Shown here: one piece after another, positions 32,199 to 38,826 of the stretch
Layout of the letters: each line of letters starts with the position of its first letter
How positions within the stretch are numbered: position 1 is the first letter of the stretch
NCBI GenBank assembly: GCA_014879945.1
Contig: JACSRE010000094.1
Location: forward strand, 1-41,505
Reading direction: 5' to 3'
DNA from: Myxococcus sp.
Lineage (GTDB): Bacteria; Myxococcota; Myxococcia; Myxococcales; Myxococcaceae
DNA length: 41,505 bases
The notes under the pieces: model-generated
Databases searched by the model: none
What the model was told of the DNA's origin: nothing
The model's input: the letters and a program-made list of their open reading frames with translations, nothing else
Program-made: the position numbers and the translations under genes

Positions 32199-34637
32199 GT
32201 GTCGCCTGACTCACGCACCGGTCACCTGCTCACCAGGTTGGTGAACTTCAGCTTCGCCCGGCCTGCGCTGGTGTTCCTGGTGCTGCTGACCGTGGGCGGC
32301 GCCTGCGCCTTCATCGCCAGCAAGCTGGGCTTCCGCGGTGACTTCATCGAGCTGCTGCCCGACTCGACCCGCGAGGTGCAGGACCTCAAGATCGTTCAGG
32401 AGATGGCCGGCGGCGGCGGCTACTTCGTGGTGCGCGTTCGCGGAGCCTCGAAAGAGAACCGGCGCGTCTACGCCACCACCCTCGCCGCGAAGCTCGAGCA
32501 AGAGAAGGAGCTGGTCTCGTACGTCGAGTACCACTTCGACGCGTCGTTCTTCTCGACCCGCGCGCTCTGGTTGTTGTCGGCCGAGAAGCTGAACGCGCTC
32601 GCCGACGACCTCGACGCCCGCATCACCTGGGAGAAGCAGCGCGCCCTGCCCGGCTTCGTCGACCTGCTCGGCGAGGCGCCCCCGCCCACGCTCGAAGAGC
32701 TCGAGAAGAAGTACGGCAGCCAGGCCCGCACCAGCGAGTACATCGAGGGCCGCACCGCGCCTGAGCTGTACATGTTCGTCAAGCCCACGAAGCAGGCGGG
32801 CGATCTCGACTTCAACCGGCAGATCCTCACGCGGGTGACCGAGGTGACGGCCTCGCTGAAGGCCCAGCACCCGGACATCGAGACCGACTTCACCGGCGCC
32901 TACGTCGCGCGCGTCGAAGAAGACGACGTGATGCGCGAAGACCTGGGCCGCGCGGGCCTGGTCTCGTCGATGCTCGCGCTCACCATCATTCTCCTGTCGA
33001 CCCGCCGCATCACCGCGCTGTGGGTGGTGGCCCTGCCGGTCGCGCTCGGCATCTCGGCGACCTTCGCCTTCGCGTACTTCACCATCGGGCACCTCAACCC
33101 CGTCACCGGCTTCCTCGGCGCGATCCTCGTCGGCCTGGGGCTCGAGTACGGCACACACCTGGCCATGCGGTACTGGGAGGAGCGCCGCGACAGCGACGTC
33201 TTGCCCGCGCTGCGCATCACCGTCATCGGCACCTTCCCCGGCGCCCTCACCAGCGCCACCACCAACTCGGTGGCGTTCCTGGTGCTGCTGATGAGCGACT
33301 TCGACGCGTTCAAGCAGTTCGGCAGCATCGCCGGCTTCGGGGTGATGGCCACCGTCATCTCGGCCTACGTGATGGCGCCCGCGATTCTTCGCCTGAGCGA
33401 GCGCGTGCGGCCCTTCAAGGCGCGCCCCGTCTCGCTCGGCGCCGACGGCAAAGAGAAGTCGCTCCCGCGGATTCCCACCGGCGCGCTGGTGGGGCTGATC
33501 GTCGCCATCACCGCCGTGGCGGCCGTCTCGGCGACCTACGCCCCGAAGGCGTCGTTCGAGAAGGACTTGAAGCGCCTCAAGGGCAAGTCGCCGGCCACCG
33601 AGCTCGACGAGGCCATCAACGAGCAGCTGGGCATCATCATGACGCCGGCCATCGTGGCGGTGAAGTCGCTCGACGAGGCCCGCCAGCTCGCCGCCCTCTC
33701 GCGCGCCTTCAAGACGGAGCGTGGCGCGGCGTCGGCGATTCAGGAGATCGCCTCGCTCAACGACTTCTACCCGGTGCCGTCCGAGGTCGAGGCGCGCCGG
33801 GCCGGCATCGCCCGGGTCGGCGCCGTGCTCCAGCGCGTGCCCGAGTCGATCCGCACCGGCAAGGACAAGGACCGCTTCGACTCGCTGGCGAAGATGCTCG
33901 AGTCGCAGCCCTGGGGCCCCGCCGAGGTGCCCAACGAGCTGCGCCGGCGCTTCGAGCCCATCAAGGGCAGCGGCACCTTCGTGCTCATCTTCCCCGCGCT
34001 CACCGGCTACAACGCCGACTCGCTCGACAAGTGGGCCGCCGATCTCGACGAGGTGCTGGCGCGCGGGCTGAAGCTCGGCCTCGACCCGCACGTGCTCGAC
34101 ACCAACCGCATCGCCTCGCGCATCTTCACCATCGTGCGGCAAGACGGGCCCTTCATCATGGGCGCCGCCGCGCTGGTGGTGTTCGTGATGATCCTCATCA
34201 GCCTGCGCTCCTTCACCCGCACGGTGCTGGTGACGGTGCCGCTGTACATCGGCATCACCTGCCTCTTCGGCGCGATGCAGCTGTTCGACGTGAAGTTGAA
34301 CTTCCTCAACGTGGTGGTGCTGCCCAACCTGCTCACCATCGCCGTCGACAACTCGGTGCACCTGTACCACCGGTACATGGAAGAGGGCCCGGGCTCGATC
34401 GGCCACGCCCTCAAGCACACCGGCTTCGCGTCGTTCGTCGCCACCTGCAGCAACGCCGCCGGCTACGCCGCGCTCTTCGTCGCGCGCCACGAGGGCCTGC
34501 GGAGCATCGCCTGGCTGGCGGTGCTGGGCGTGCTGTGCTCGTTCATGGGCACCACCATTCTCTTCCCGGCGGTGCTCGAGCTGGTCGAGCGCCTCAAGCT
34601 CAAGGCGCGCCCCGCCGTCGAGCCGGTCGCGAAGTAG
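32199..34637 (+). CDS. RND superfamily (MMPL/HpnN-like) exporter
   Basis: The GTG at 32199 has GAGGTGAAG just upstream. The 812-residue protein shows the RND pattern: one helix (PALVFLVLLTVGGACAFIA), a large periplasmic loop (about residues 45-245), five clustered helices around GLVSSMLALTIILLS and LGAILVGLGLEYGTHLAMRYWEER, then a second helix-loop-five-helix half. Helix 4 carries G-x-x-x-x-Y/D motifs (GLGLEYGTHLAMRY and, in the second half, LLTIAVDNSVHLYHRYMEE) that fit the proton-relay asparagine/aspartate region. Members of this MMPL/HpnN group export lipids such as hopanoids. The cargo here is unknown. Its 3' end meets the GNAT gene tail to tail, 3 bases apart. Confidence 0.88.
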   Translation: MSPDSRTGHLLTRLVNFSFARPALVFLVLLTVGGACAFIASKLGFRGDFIELLPDSTREVQDLKIVQEMAGGGGYFVVRVRGASKENRRVYATTLAAKLEQEKELVSYVEYHFDASFFSTRALWLLSAEKLNALADDLDARITWEKQRALPGFVDLLGEAPPPTLEELEKKYGSQARTSEYIEGRTAPELYMFVKPTKQAGDLDFNRQILTRVTEVTASLKAQHPDIETDFTGAYVARVEEDDVMREDLGRAGLVSSMLALTIILLSTRRITALWVVALPVALGISATFAFAYFTIGHLNPVTGFLGAILVGLGLEYGTHLAMRYWEERRDSDVLPALRITVIGTFPGALTSATTNSVAFLVLLMSDFDAFKQFGSIAGFGVMATVISAYVMAPAILRLSERVRPFKARPVSLGADGKEKSLPRIPTGALVGLIVAITAVAAVSATYAPKASFEKDLKRLKGKSPATELDEAINEQLGIIMTPAIVAVKSLDEARQLAALSRAFKTERGAASAIQEIASLNDFYPVPSEVEARRAGIARVGAVLQRVPESIRTGKDKDRFDSLAKMLESQPWGPAEVPNELRRRFEPIKGSGTFVLIFPALTGYNADSLDKWAADLDEVLARGLKLGLDPHVLDTNRIASRIFTIVRQDGPFIMGAAALVVFVMILISLRSFTRTVLVTVPLYIGITCLFGAMQLFDVKLNFLNVVVLPNLLTIAVDNSVHLYHRYMEEGPGSIGHALKHTGFASFVATCSNAAGYAALFVARHEGLRSIAWLAVLGVLCSFMGTTILFPAVLELVERLKLKARPAVEPVAK

Positions 34638-34640
34638 GCG

Positions 34641-35108
34641 CTACAGCGTCTTCTTCATCTCGAGGTGCGGCATGCCGGCCTCTTCGAAGACGGCGCCGTC
34701 GGCCTCGTAGCCGTGGCGCTTGTAGAACTCCATGGCCGACAGCTGCGCGTGCAGCTTGATGCCCTTGAGCCCGCGCTTCTTCGCCTCGGCCTCCAGCGCC
34801 GTCAGCAGCTTCGCGCCCACGCCCGACTTCCGGTCGCTCGAGAGCACCGCCATGCGGCCGATGCGGCCCCACTTGCCCTGCTCGCCCGGCGGCGGCTCCG
34901 TCAGCGCCACCAGCCGCCCGGTGCCGATGGCGTGCCCGCCCTTCATGGCCAGCACGTGGAAGGCGCTGACGTCTTCGGCGTCGCGCTCGAGCCCTTCGGG
35001 CACGCTCTGCTCTTCGATGAAGACGACCTCACGAATGGCGAGCGCCTGGAACAGCTCGCCCTCGTTCGTGACCGGGACGACGTCAATCTTCGGGGCGGTG
35101 TCCGACAT
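34641..35108 (-). CDS. GNAT family N-acetyltransferase (ElaA/YjcF-like)
   Basis: From the ATG at 35108 this is a 155-residue single GNAT domain. The opening LAIREVVFIEEQSVPEGLER, then GTGRLVAL, the acetyl-CoA loop segment RMAVLSSDRKSGVGAKLLTAL (R/Q-x-x-G-x-G/A type), KLHAQLSAMEFYKRHGYEADG and the end FEEAGMPHLEMKK are together the pattern of ElaA/YjcF-like members. It would move an acetyl group from acetyl-CoA to an amine; the acceptor is unknown. The larger open frame upstream is the shadow of the MFS gene. The gene is divergent from the MFS gene with only about 28 bases between starts, so the two promoters must overlap the neighbouring coding sequence or be very compact. Confidence 0.88.
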   Translation of the reverse strand: MSDTAPKIDVVPVTNEGELFQALAIREVVFIEEQSVPEGLERDAEDVSAFHVLAMKGGHAIGTGRLVALTEPPPGEQGKWGRIGRMAVLSSDRKSGVGAKLLTALEAEAKKRGLKGIKLHAQLSAMEFYKRHGYEADGAVFEEAGMPHLEMKKTL

Positions 35109-35135
35109 CGCGGCGCGTGATAGGGCACTTCGCTC

Positions 35136-36308
35136 GTGATGGCAAACGCGCGCAGCCTGATGGTGTTCTACGGGCTGTTTTTCATGTTCGTCGGCGTCAC
35201 GCTGCCGTTCCTCCCCGTCTACTACCAGGCCATCGGAATCGCGCCCGGCCGCATCGGCGTGCTGCTGTCGGTGGGGCCGCTGTTCGCGCTGGTGGCGCCG
35301 CCCCTGTGGGGGCAGGTCGCCGATCGCTCGGGCCGCCCCGGGCTGGTGCTGCTGGTGCTGGCGCTCGGCAGCCTCGTGGGCTTCGGCTTTCTGCTCACCG
35401 CCTCGACCTTCGAGGGCGTGCTGGCGTGCCTGGCGCTCTTCTCGCTCTTCAACGCCGCCACCACCACCGTCATCGACAGCCTCACCCTCGGCCACGTGGA
35501 GCAGCACGGGGGCTCCTTCGCGGGCATTCGCTCCATCGGCTCGGCGGGCTTCGTGGTGGCCACCCTCGCCTTCGGCTTCTTCGTCGACGTGGTGGACCGG
35601 CGGGTCGTCGTCGTCGCGCTGGCGCTCATCGCCAGCTACACGCTGTGGACGGGGCTGACGCTCGCCCGCGCGCCCGCGCACCGGAAGGCCGGGCCGCGGC
35701 CCGATCTCGCCCAGGCAGGCAGGCTGCTGAGCAACCCGCAGGTGCGGTGGCTGCTGGTGGCCAGCGCCTCGCACTGGATCGCCAGCGCGCCGTACCACGG
35801 CACGTTGGGGCTCCACTTCGAGGCCCTGGGCTTCGCGCCGTGGGTGCTCAGCCTCTCGGCGAGCGTGGCGGTGACGAGCGAGGTGCTGGTCTTCTCGACC
35901 TGGTCGCGCTGGTCGCACCGGGTCAAGCCACGCTCGCTGTTGATGCTGGCCTTCGCGGTGAGCGCGGCGCGGTGGGCGGCGATGGGCCTGACGACGTCGT
36001 GGGTGGTGCTGGTGTCGCTGGCGGCGCTGCACGGCCTCAGCTTCGGCGCCTTCTACGTCGCCAGCATCTCGTGGGTAGCTGAGCGCGCGCCCGGCTCGCT
36101 CCGATCGACCGGCCAGTCGCTCTTCGTCGCCGCCACCTTCGGCCTCGGCGGCCTCCTCGGCTTCCCCGGGTCGGGCCGGCTCTACGGCGCGCTCGGGGGC
36201 CAGCGGCTGTTCCTGCTCGCGTCCTTGGCCGAGCTGGTGCCCTTCGCGGTGGTGTCGCTGCTGCTGGTCGACCGCTCGAAGGAGCCCTCGCCACAGCTCG
36301 CCGCTTGA
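35136..36308 (+). CDS. MFS transporter (MFS_1-like, 12 helices)
   Basis: This 390-residue membrane protein has about twelve hydrophobic segments. The first helix LMVFYGLFFMFVGVTLPFLP is followed by GRIGVLLSVGPLFALVAPPLWGQ, then the loop 2-3 motif GQVADRSGRPGLVLL, a form of the MFS G-x-x-x-D-R-x-G-R/K signature. A similar turn (WSRWSHRVKPRSLLML) sits in the second half. The pattern of helix 1-2 matches the MFS_1-like/nucleoside:H+ symporter-type group. The substrate cannot be read from sequence. GTG 35136 is directly followed by ATG 35139, and either could start translation. Confidence 0.87.
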   Translation: MMANARSLMVFYGLFFMFVGVTLPFLPVYYQAIGIAPGRIGVLLSVGPLFALVAPPLWGQVADRSGRPGLVLLVLALGSLVGFGFLLTASTFEGVLACLALFSLFNAATTTVIDSLTLGHVEQHGGSFAGIRSIGSAGFVVATLAFGFFVDVVDRRVVVVALALIASYTLWTGLTLARAPAHRKAGPRPDLAQAGRLLSNPQVRWLLVASASHWIASAPYHGTLGLHFEALGFAPWVLSLSASVAVTSEVLVFSTWSRWSHRVKPRSLLMLAFAVSAARWAAMGLTTSWVVLVSLAALHGLSFGAFYVASISWVAERAPGSLRSTGQSLFVAATFGLGGLLGFPGSGRLYGALGGQRLFLLASLAELVPFAVVSLLLVDRSKEPSPQLAA

Positions 36309-36315
36309 CCTCGGA

Positions 36316-36339
36316 CAGGGGGCGCCGAATACCCCCCTG
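36316..36339. terminator. possible hairpin after the MFS gene
   Basis: CAGGGGG at 36316-36322 can pair with CCCCCTG at 36333-36339 around a 10-base loop, 7 bases past the MFS stop codon. No T tract follows. It could stop transcription before the next gene, or simply be GC-rich sequence. Confidence 0.35.
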
Positions 36340-36381
36340 GCCCCGCCGTCACTCGACGCACGTGGTACCTTCGGAGCCGCC

Positions 36382-37416
36382 ATGCGCCTGATGTCCATAT
36401 TCCTCGCCCTGTCCTTTGCCACCCCCGCGCTCGCGCAGAAGGACGAGCTCTTCGGCACCGGGAAGCCCGTGGTGTACCGCGAAGAGACGATGGACCGGCG
36501 CTTCGCCAAGTCGCGGGTGGCGAAGATGTTGAAAGAGGGCTCGGCCGAGGTGGGCTGCGTGCAGCTGATGGGCGCGCTCTTCATCGCGCTGGCCGAGATC
36601 GGCCCCAACCTGCACAAGCGCGACGAGAACTTCCTGCTCGACCCCAACCTCGTGGCCGCCATTCAGAACCAGGTCACCACGCCCAACTTCCCGGCCATGG
36701 CGTACCTGCTGTCGATGGTGCGCCGGGTGTTGATCGACAAGCGCCTGCCCGACGAGTGGTTCGAGACCGCCAAGGCCATCAACGGGGTGGTGAAGATCAT
36801 CGACCTGGGGAAGCTGAAGATGATGAACGAGGGCATCACCTTCGTCGACTCGGCCGCCTTCACGATTCCCCTGCTGAAGAACCGCTACTTCACCGAGGTG
36901 GTGGGCGCCAACAGCGCCGTGACGACCGACGTGGCGGGCTCCTTCCGCGACGCCTACCTCGATCGCGACGTCGCCTGGGGCGGCGCCACCTTGATCGACG
37001 CCGGCTCGAACGCGCCGAAGAAGAAGAAGGGCAAGAAGTACAACCCGGTGGAGTTCGGCGAGCTGGTCGCGATCCTCGAGTGGCTGCCGCCCGACCCGCG
37101 CAAGACCGAGATCGACTTCTACGGCGACGCCTCGAAGAAGCCGCCCCCGCCGGTGCGCATCATCGCGAAGCTCGCGCCCAAGCAGTACACCGACCTCGAG
37201 AAGGCCTTCCGTGGGCAGCGCATGCTGGTGCGCGGCCGCTTCTGGGAGATGAACCGCGACGTCACCCAGGTCGAGGTGCGCGACGCGCAGCTCTTCGAAG
37301 ATCGCGACTGGTACGGGGCCCTGCTCGCCGACCCGAATGTCATCGCCACCTGCCCAGCGGCGATCAATGAGCTCACCGGCATCGGCCCCGCGCAGCCGGG
37401 TGGCTTCAAGCACTGA
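36382..37416 (+). CDS. exported protein of unknown function
   Basis: This 344-residue protein starts with a clear signal peptide (MRLMSIFLALSFATPALA, cut before QKDEL). The mature part is mostly alpha-helical in its first 170 residues (KSRVAKMLKEGSAEVGCVQLM, FPAMAYLLSMVRRVLIDK), then has a Lys-rich loop (NAPKKKKGKKYNPVEFG) and a C-terminal region with beta strands (RMLVRGRFWEMNRDVTQVEVRD). I do not recognise the family and see no catalytic motif. The two cysteines (one early, one near the C terminus) could form a disulfide. It stands alone, separated by a possible hairpin from the MFS gene and by 125 bases from the next gene. Confidence 0.78.
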   Translation: MRLMSIFLALSFATPALAQKDELFGTGKPVVYREETMDRRFAKSRVAKMLKEGSAEVGCVQLMGALFIALAEIGPNLHKRDENFLLDPNLVAAIQNQVTTPNFPAMAYLLSMVRRVLIDKRLPDEWFETAKAINGVVKIIDLGKLKMMNEGITFVDSAAFTIPLLKNRYFTEVVGANSAVTTDVAGSFRDAYLDRDVAWGGATLIDAGSNAPKKKKGKKYNPVEFGELVAILEWLPPDPRKTEIDFYGDASKKPPPPVRIIAKLAPKQYTDLEKAFRGQRMLVRGRFWEMNRDVTQVEVRDAQLFEDRDWYGALLADPNVIATCPAAINELTGIGPAQPGGFKH

Positions 37417-37510
37417 TTTTCTGCGGCACGGCGGGTCTGCCGAGACGCGCAGGTCCTGCCAGCGCGCGCGCGGCCCCACCCTTCGCTCCGGAAATCCCTC
37501 GGGTTGGAGG

Positions 37511-37526
37511 TGGCACGCGCCCTGCT
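37511..37526 (+). promoter_or_regulatory. candidate sigma-54 (-24/-12) promoter
   Basis: The sequence TGGCACGCGCCCTGCT matches the sigma-54 consensus TGGCACG-N4-TTGCW with one mismatch (C for the first T of TTGC), and the GG and GC pairs have the right spacing. Transcription would start near 37537, only about 5 bases before the ATG at 37542, or about 40 bases before a possible GTG start inside the gene. Confidence 0.35.
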
Positions 37527-37541
37527 CGGGTGGCAGCCCCT

Positions 37542-38315
37542 ATGTCTTCGCGCGTCTCACGCCCCCCAGCCGCCGCCGTGCCCAGCGCACCGAAGCCCAC
37601 CTCGGCCCACCCCTTCAAGGCGCTCCTCGAAGAGGCAAAGCGGAGCCCGAAGACGCCGCCGGGCCTGACGGCCAGGCAGCAGCAGGGGGCGCCGACGGTC
37701 AAGATCGTCCCCGTGGCGGCGACGACCGCCTCGACCTCCTCCACCGTCTCGACCGCCGAGTCGCAGCGCGCGGTGGCGCGCGCGGGAGCCAACGCAGAGG
37801 CAGCGCGGCTCGACACGGCGCGCTCGCATCACGTCGCCACCGCCGACGAGGTCACCGCCCGGGGCCTCGCCCTCAACGACCGAACCGACGAGACGCGGAC
37901 CCAGCGCGTGGTGGAGCTCATCGTCAACGAGCTGCTCGCGGAGTTCGAGCCGCGCAGCCCCTCCACGACGGTGGGCAACCCCGTTCAGCCGACCTCGTCG
38001 CAGCCCGACGTTCCCTTCGGTCGCGCCAGCGCGTCGAGCGCGCAGCGGCCGACGGTGACGGCCGAGGTGCGCGCCAACCAGGCCGCGGCGCTCATCGAGC
38101 GCATCGACACCTTCGTAAAGTCGCAGCGGCCCGCGCTCGCGCTCACCCTCAACAACTCCCTGGGGGCGCGGGTGGAGATCGAGAAGCTCGGGCCGGGGCG
38201 CATCGCCCTGCGCCTGGTGGGGCAGAACGGGCCGCCTGACGCCGACACCGTCAACCACCTGCGTGACGAGCTCACCGCGCGCGGCCTGAAGATCGGCGCG
38301 CTCTCGGTGGCGTGA
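37542..38315 (+). CDS. FliK/SctP-like protein (hook/needle-length control type)
   Basis: From the ATG at 37542 the protein has 257 residues (a GTG at 37530 adds four). Residues 1-170 are low in hydrophobicity and rich in Ala, Pro, Ser and Thr, like the disordered rulers of FliK proteins. The last 65 residues form a compact domain: ALALTLNNSLGARVEIEKLG, GRIALRLVGQNGPP and NHLRDELTARGLKIGALSV. This order (L-x-x-x-LG-x-v-x-v, i-x-l-x-l, then LR-x-x-L-x-x-x-Gl) is that of the FliK/SctP C-terminal domain. Such proteins switch substrates of type III secretion or flagellar export. No other secretion gene is in the window, so this is either an orphan or a remote part of a system. The match is by eye. 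Confidence 0.6.
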   Translation: MSSRVSRPPAAAVPSAPKPTSAHPFKALLEEAKRSPKTPPGLTARQQQGAPTVKIVPVAATTASTSSTVSTAESQRAVARAGANAEAARLDTARSHHVATADEVTARGLALNDRTDETRTQRVVELIVNELLAEFEPRSPSTTVGNPVQPTSSQPDVPFGRASASSAQRPTVTAEVRANQAAALIERIDTFVKSQRPALALTLNNSLGARVEIEKLGPGRIALRLVGQNGPPDADTVNHLRDELTARGLKIGALSVA

Positions 38316-38321
38316 GACCGA

Positions 38322-38657
38322 CTACTTCGCGCCGGACAGATCGAGCAGCGAGCGCTTGCCCTCTTTGTCCTTGAACTCCTCGGCCTCGGGCAGCGGCGAC
38401 TTCTTCTCGGAGATGACGGGCCACTTCGTCGAGAGGTCGGCGTTGAGCGCCTTGTACTCGTTCCACTTCGCCGGCAGGTCGCTCTCGGGGAAGATCGCCT
38501 TGGTCGGGCACACCGGCTCGCACGCGCCGCAGTCGATGCACTCGTCGGGGTGGATGACGAGGAAGTTGGGGCCCTCGTAGAAGCAGTTGACGGGGCACAC
38601 CTCGACGCAGTCGGTGTACTTGCACTTGATGCACGGCTCGGCGACGACGTAGGCCAC
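38322..38657 (-). CDS. fdxA: 7Fe ferredoxin (FdxA)
   Basis: The GTG at 38657 is preceded by GAGGAG at 38664-38669 on this strand. The 111-residue protein is nearly identical in its first 50 residues to Azotobacter ferredoxin I as I remember it ([20 protein letters not shown] and [18 protein letters not shown]). By that comparison C9, C17 and C50 would hold the [3Fe-4S] cluster and C21, C40, C43 and C46 the [4Fe-4S] cluster. The C-terminal extension ([20 protein letters not shown]) also fits. It carries electrons at low potential in the cytoplasm; the donor here is unknown. Its 3' end is 6 bases from the FliK-like gene tail. Confidence 0.95.
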   Translation of the reverse strand: MAYVVAEPCIKCKYTDCVEVCPVNCFYEGPNFLVIHPDECIDCGACEPVCPTKAIFPESDLPAKWNEYKALNADLSTKWPVISEKKSPLPEAEEFKDKEGKRSLLDLSGAK

Positions 38658-38793
38658 GGCGGACTCCTCGGGTTCGACTGCACGGGAACGCGACGCGGCT
38701 CTTACCGTCGCCGTGGCCCGATTTCATCCCAGAAAACCGCTGCACCGAGGGCTTCACCACCCTGCCATTAGCGGTAGTGTCCGCGCCCGCAGC

Positions 38794-38811
38794 GCTCCGG
38801 CCGAGCGGAGC
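38794..38811. other. short hairpin in the fdxA/protease gap
   Basis: GCTCCG at 38794-38799 can pair with CGGAGC at 38806-38811 around a six-base loop. It lies just upstream of the ribosome binding site of the protease gene in the 169-base divergent gap, which otherwise shows no recognised motif. It might affect translation. Confidence 0.3.
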
Positions 38812-38826
38812 CAACGAAGGAACCCG

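Noticed and set aside
32211-34490. A 759-codon minus-strand open frame opposite the RND gene.
   Set aside because: Its product is charged and His-rich with no helices, whereas the plus strand encodes a textbook RND protein.
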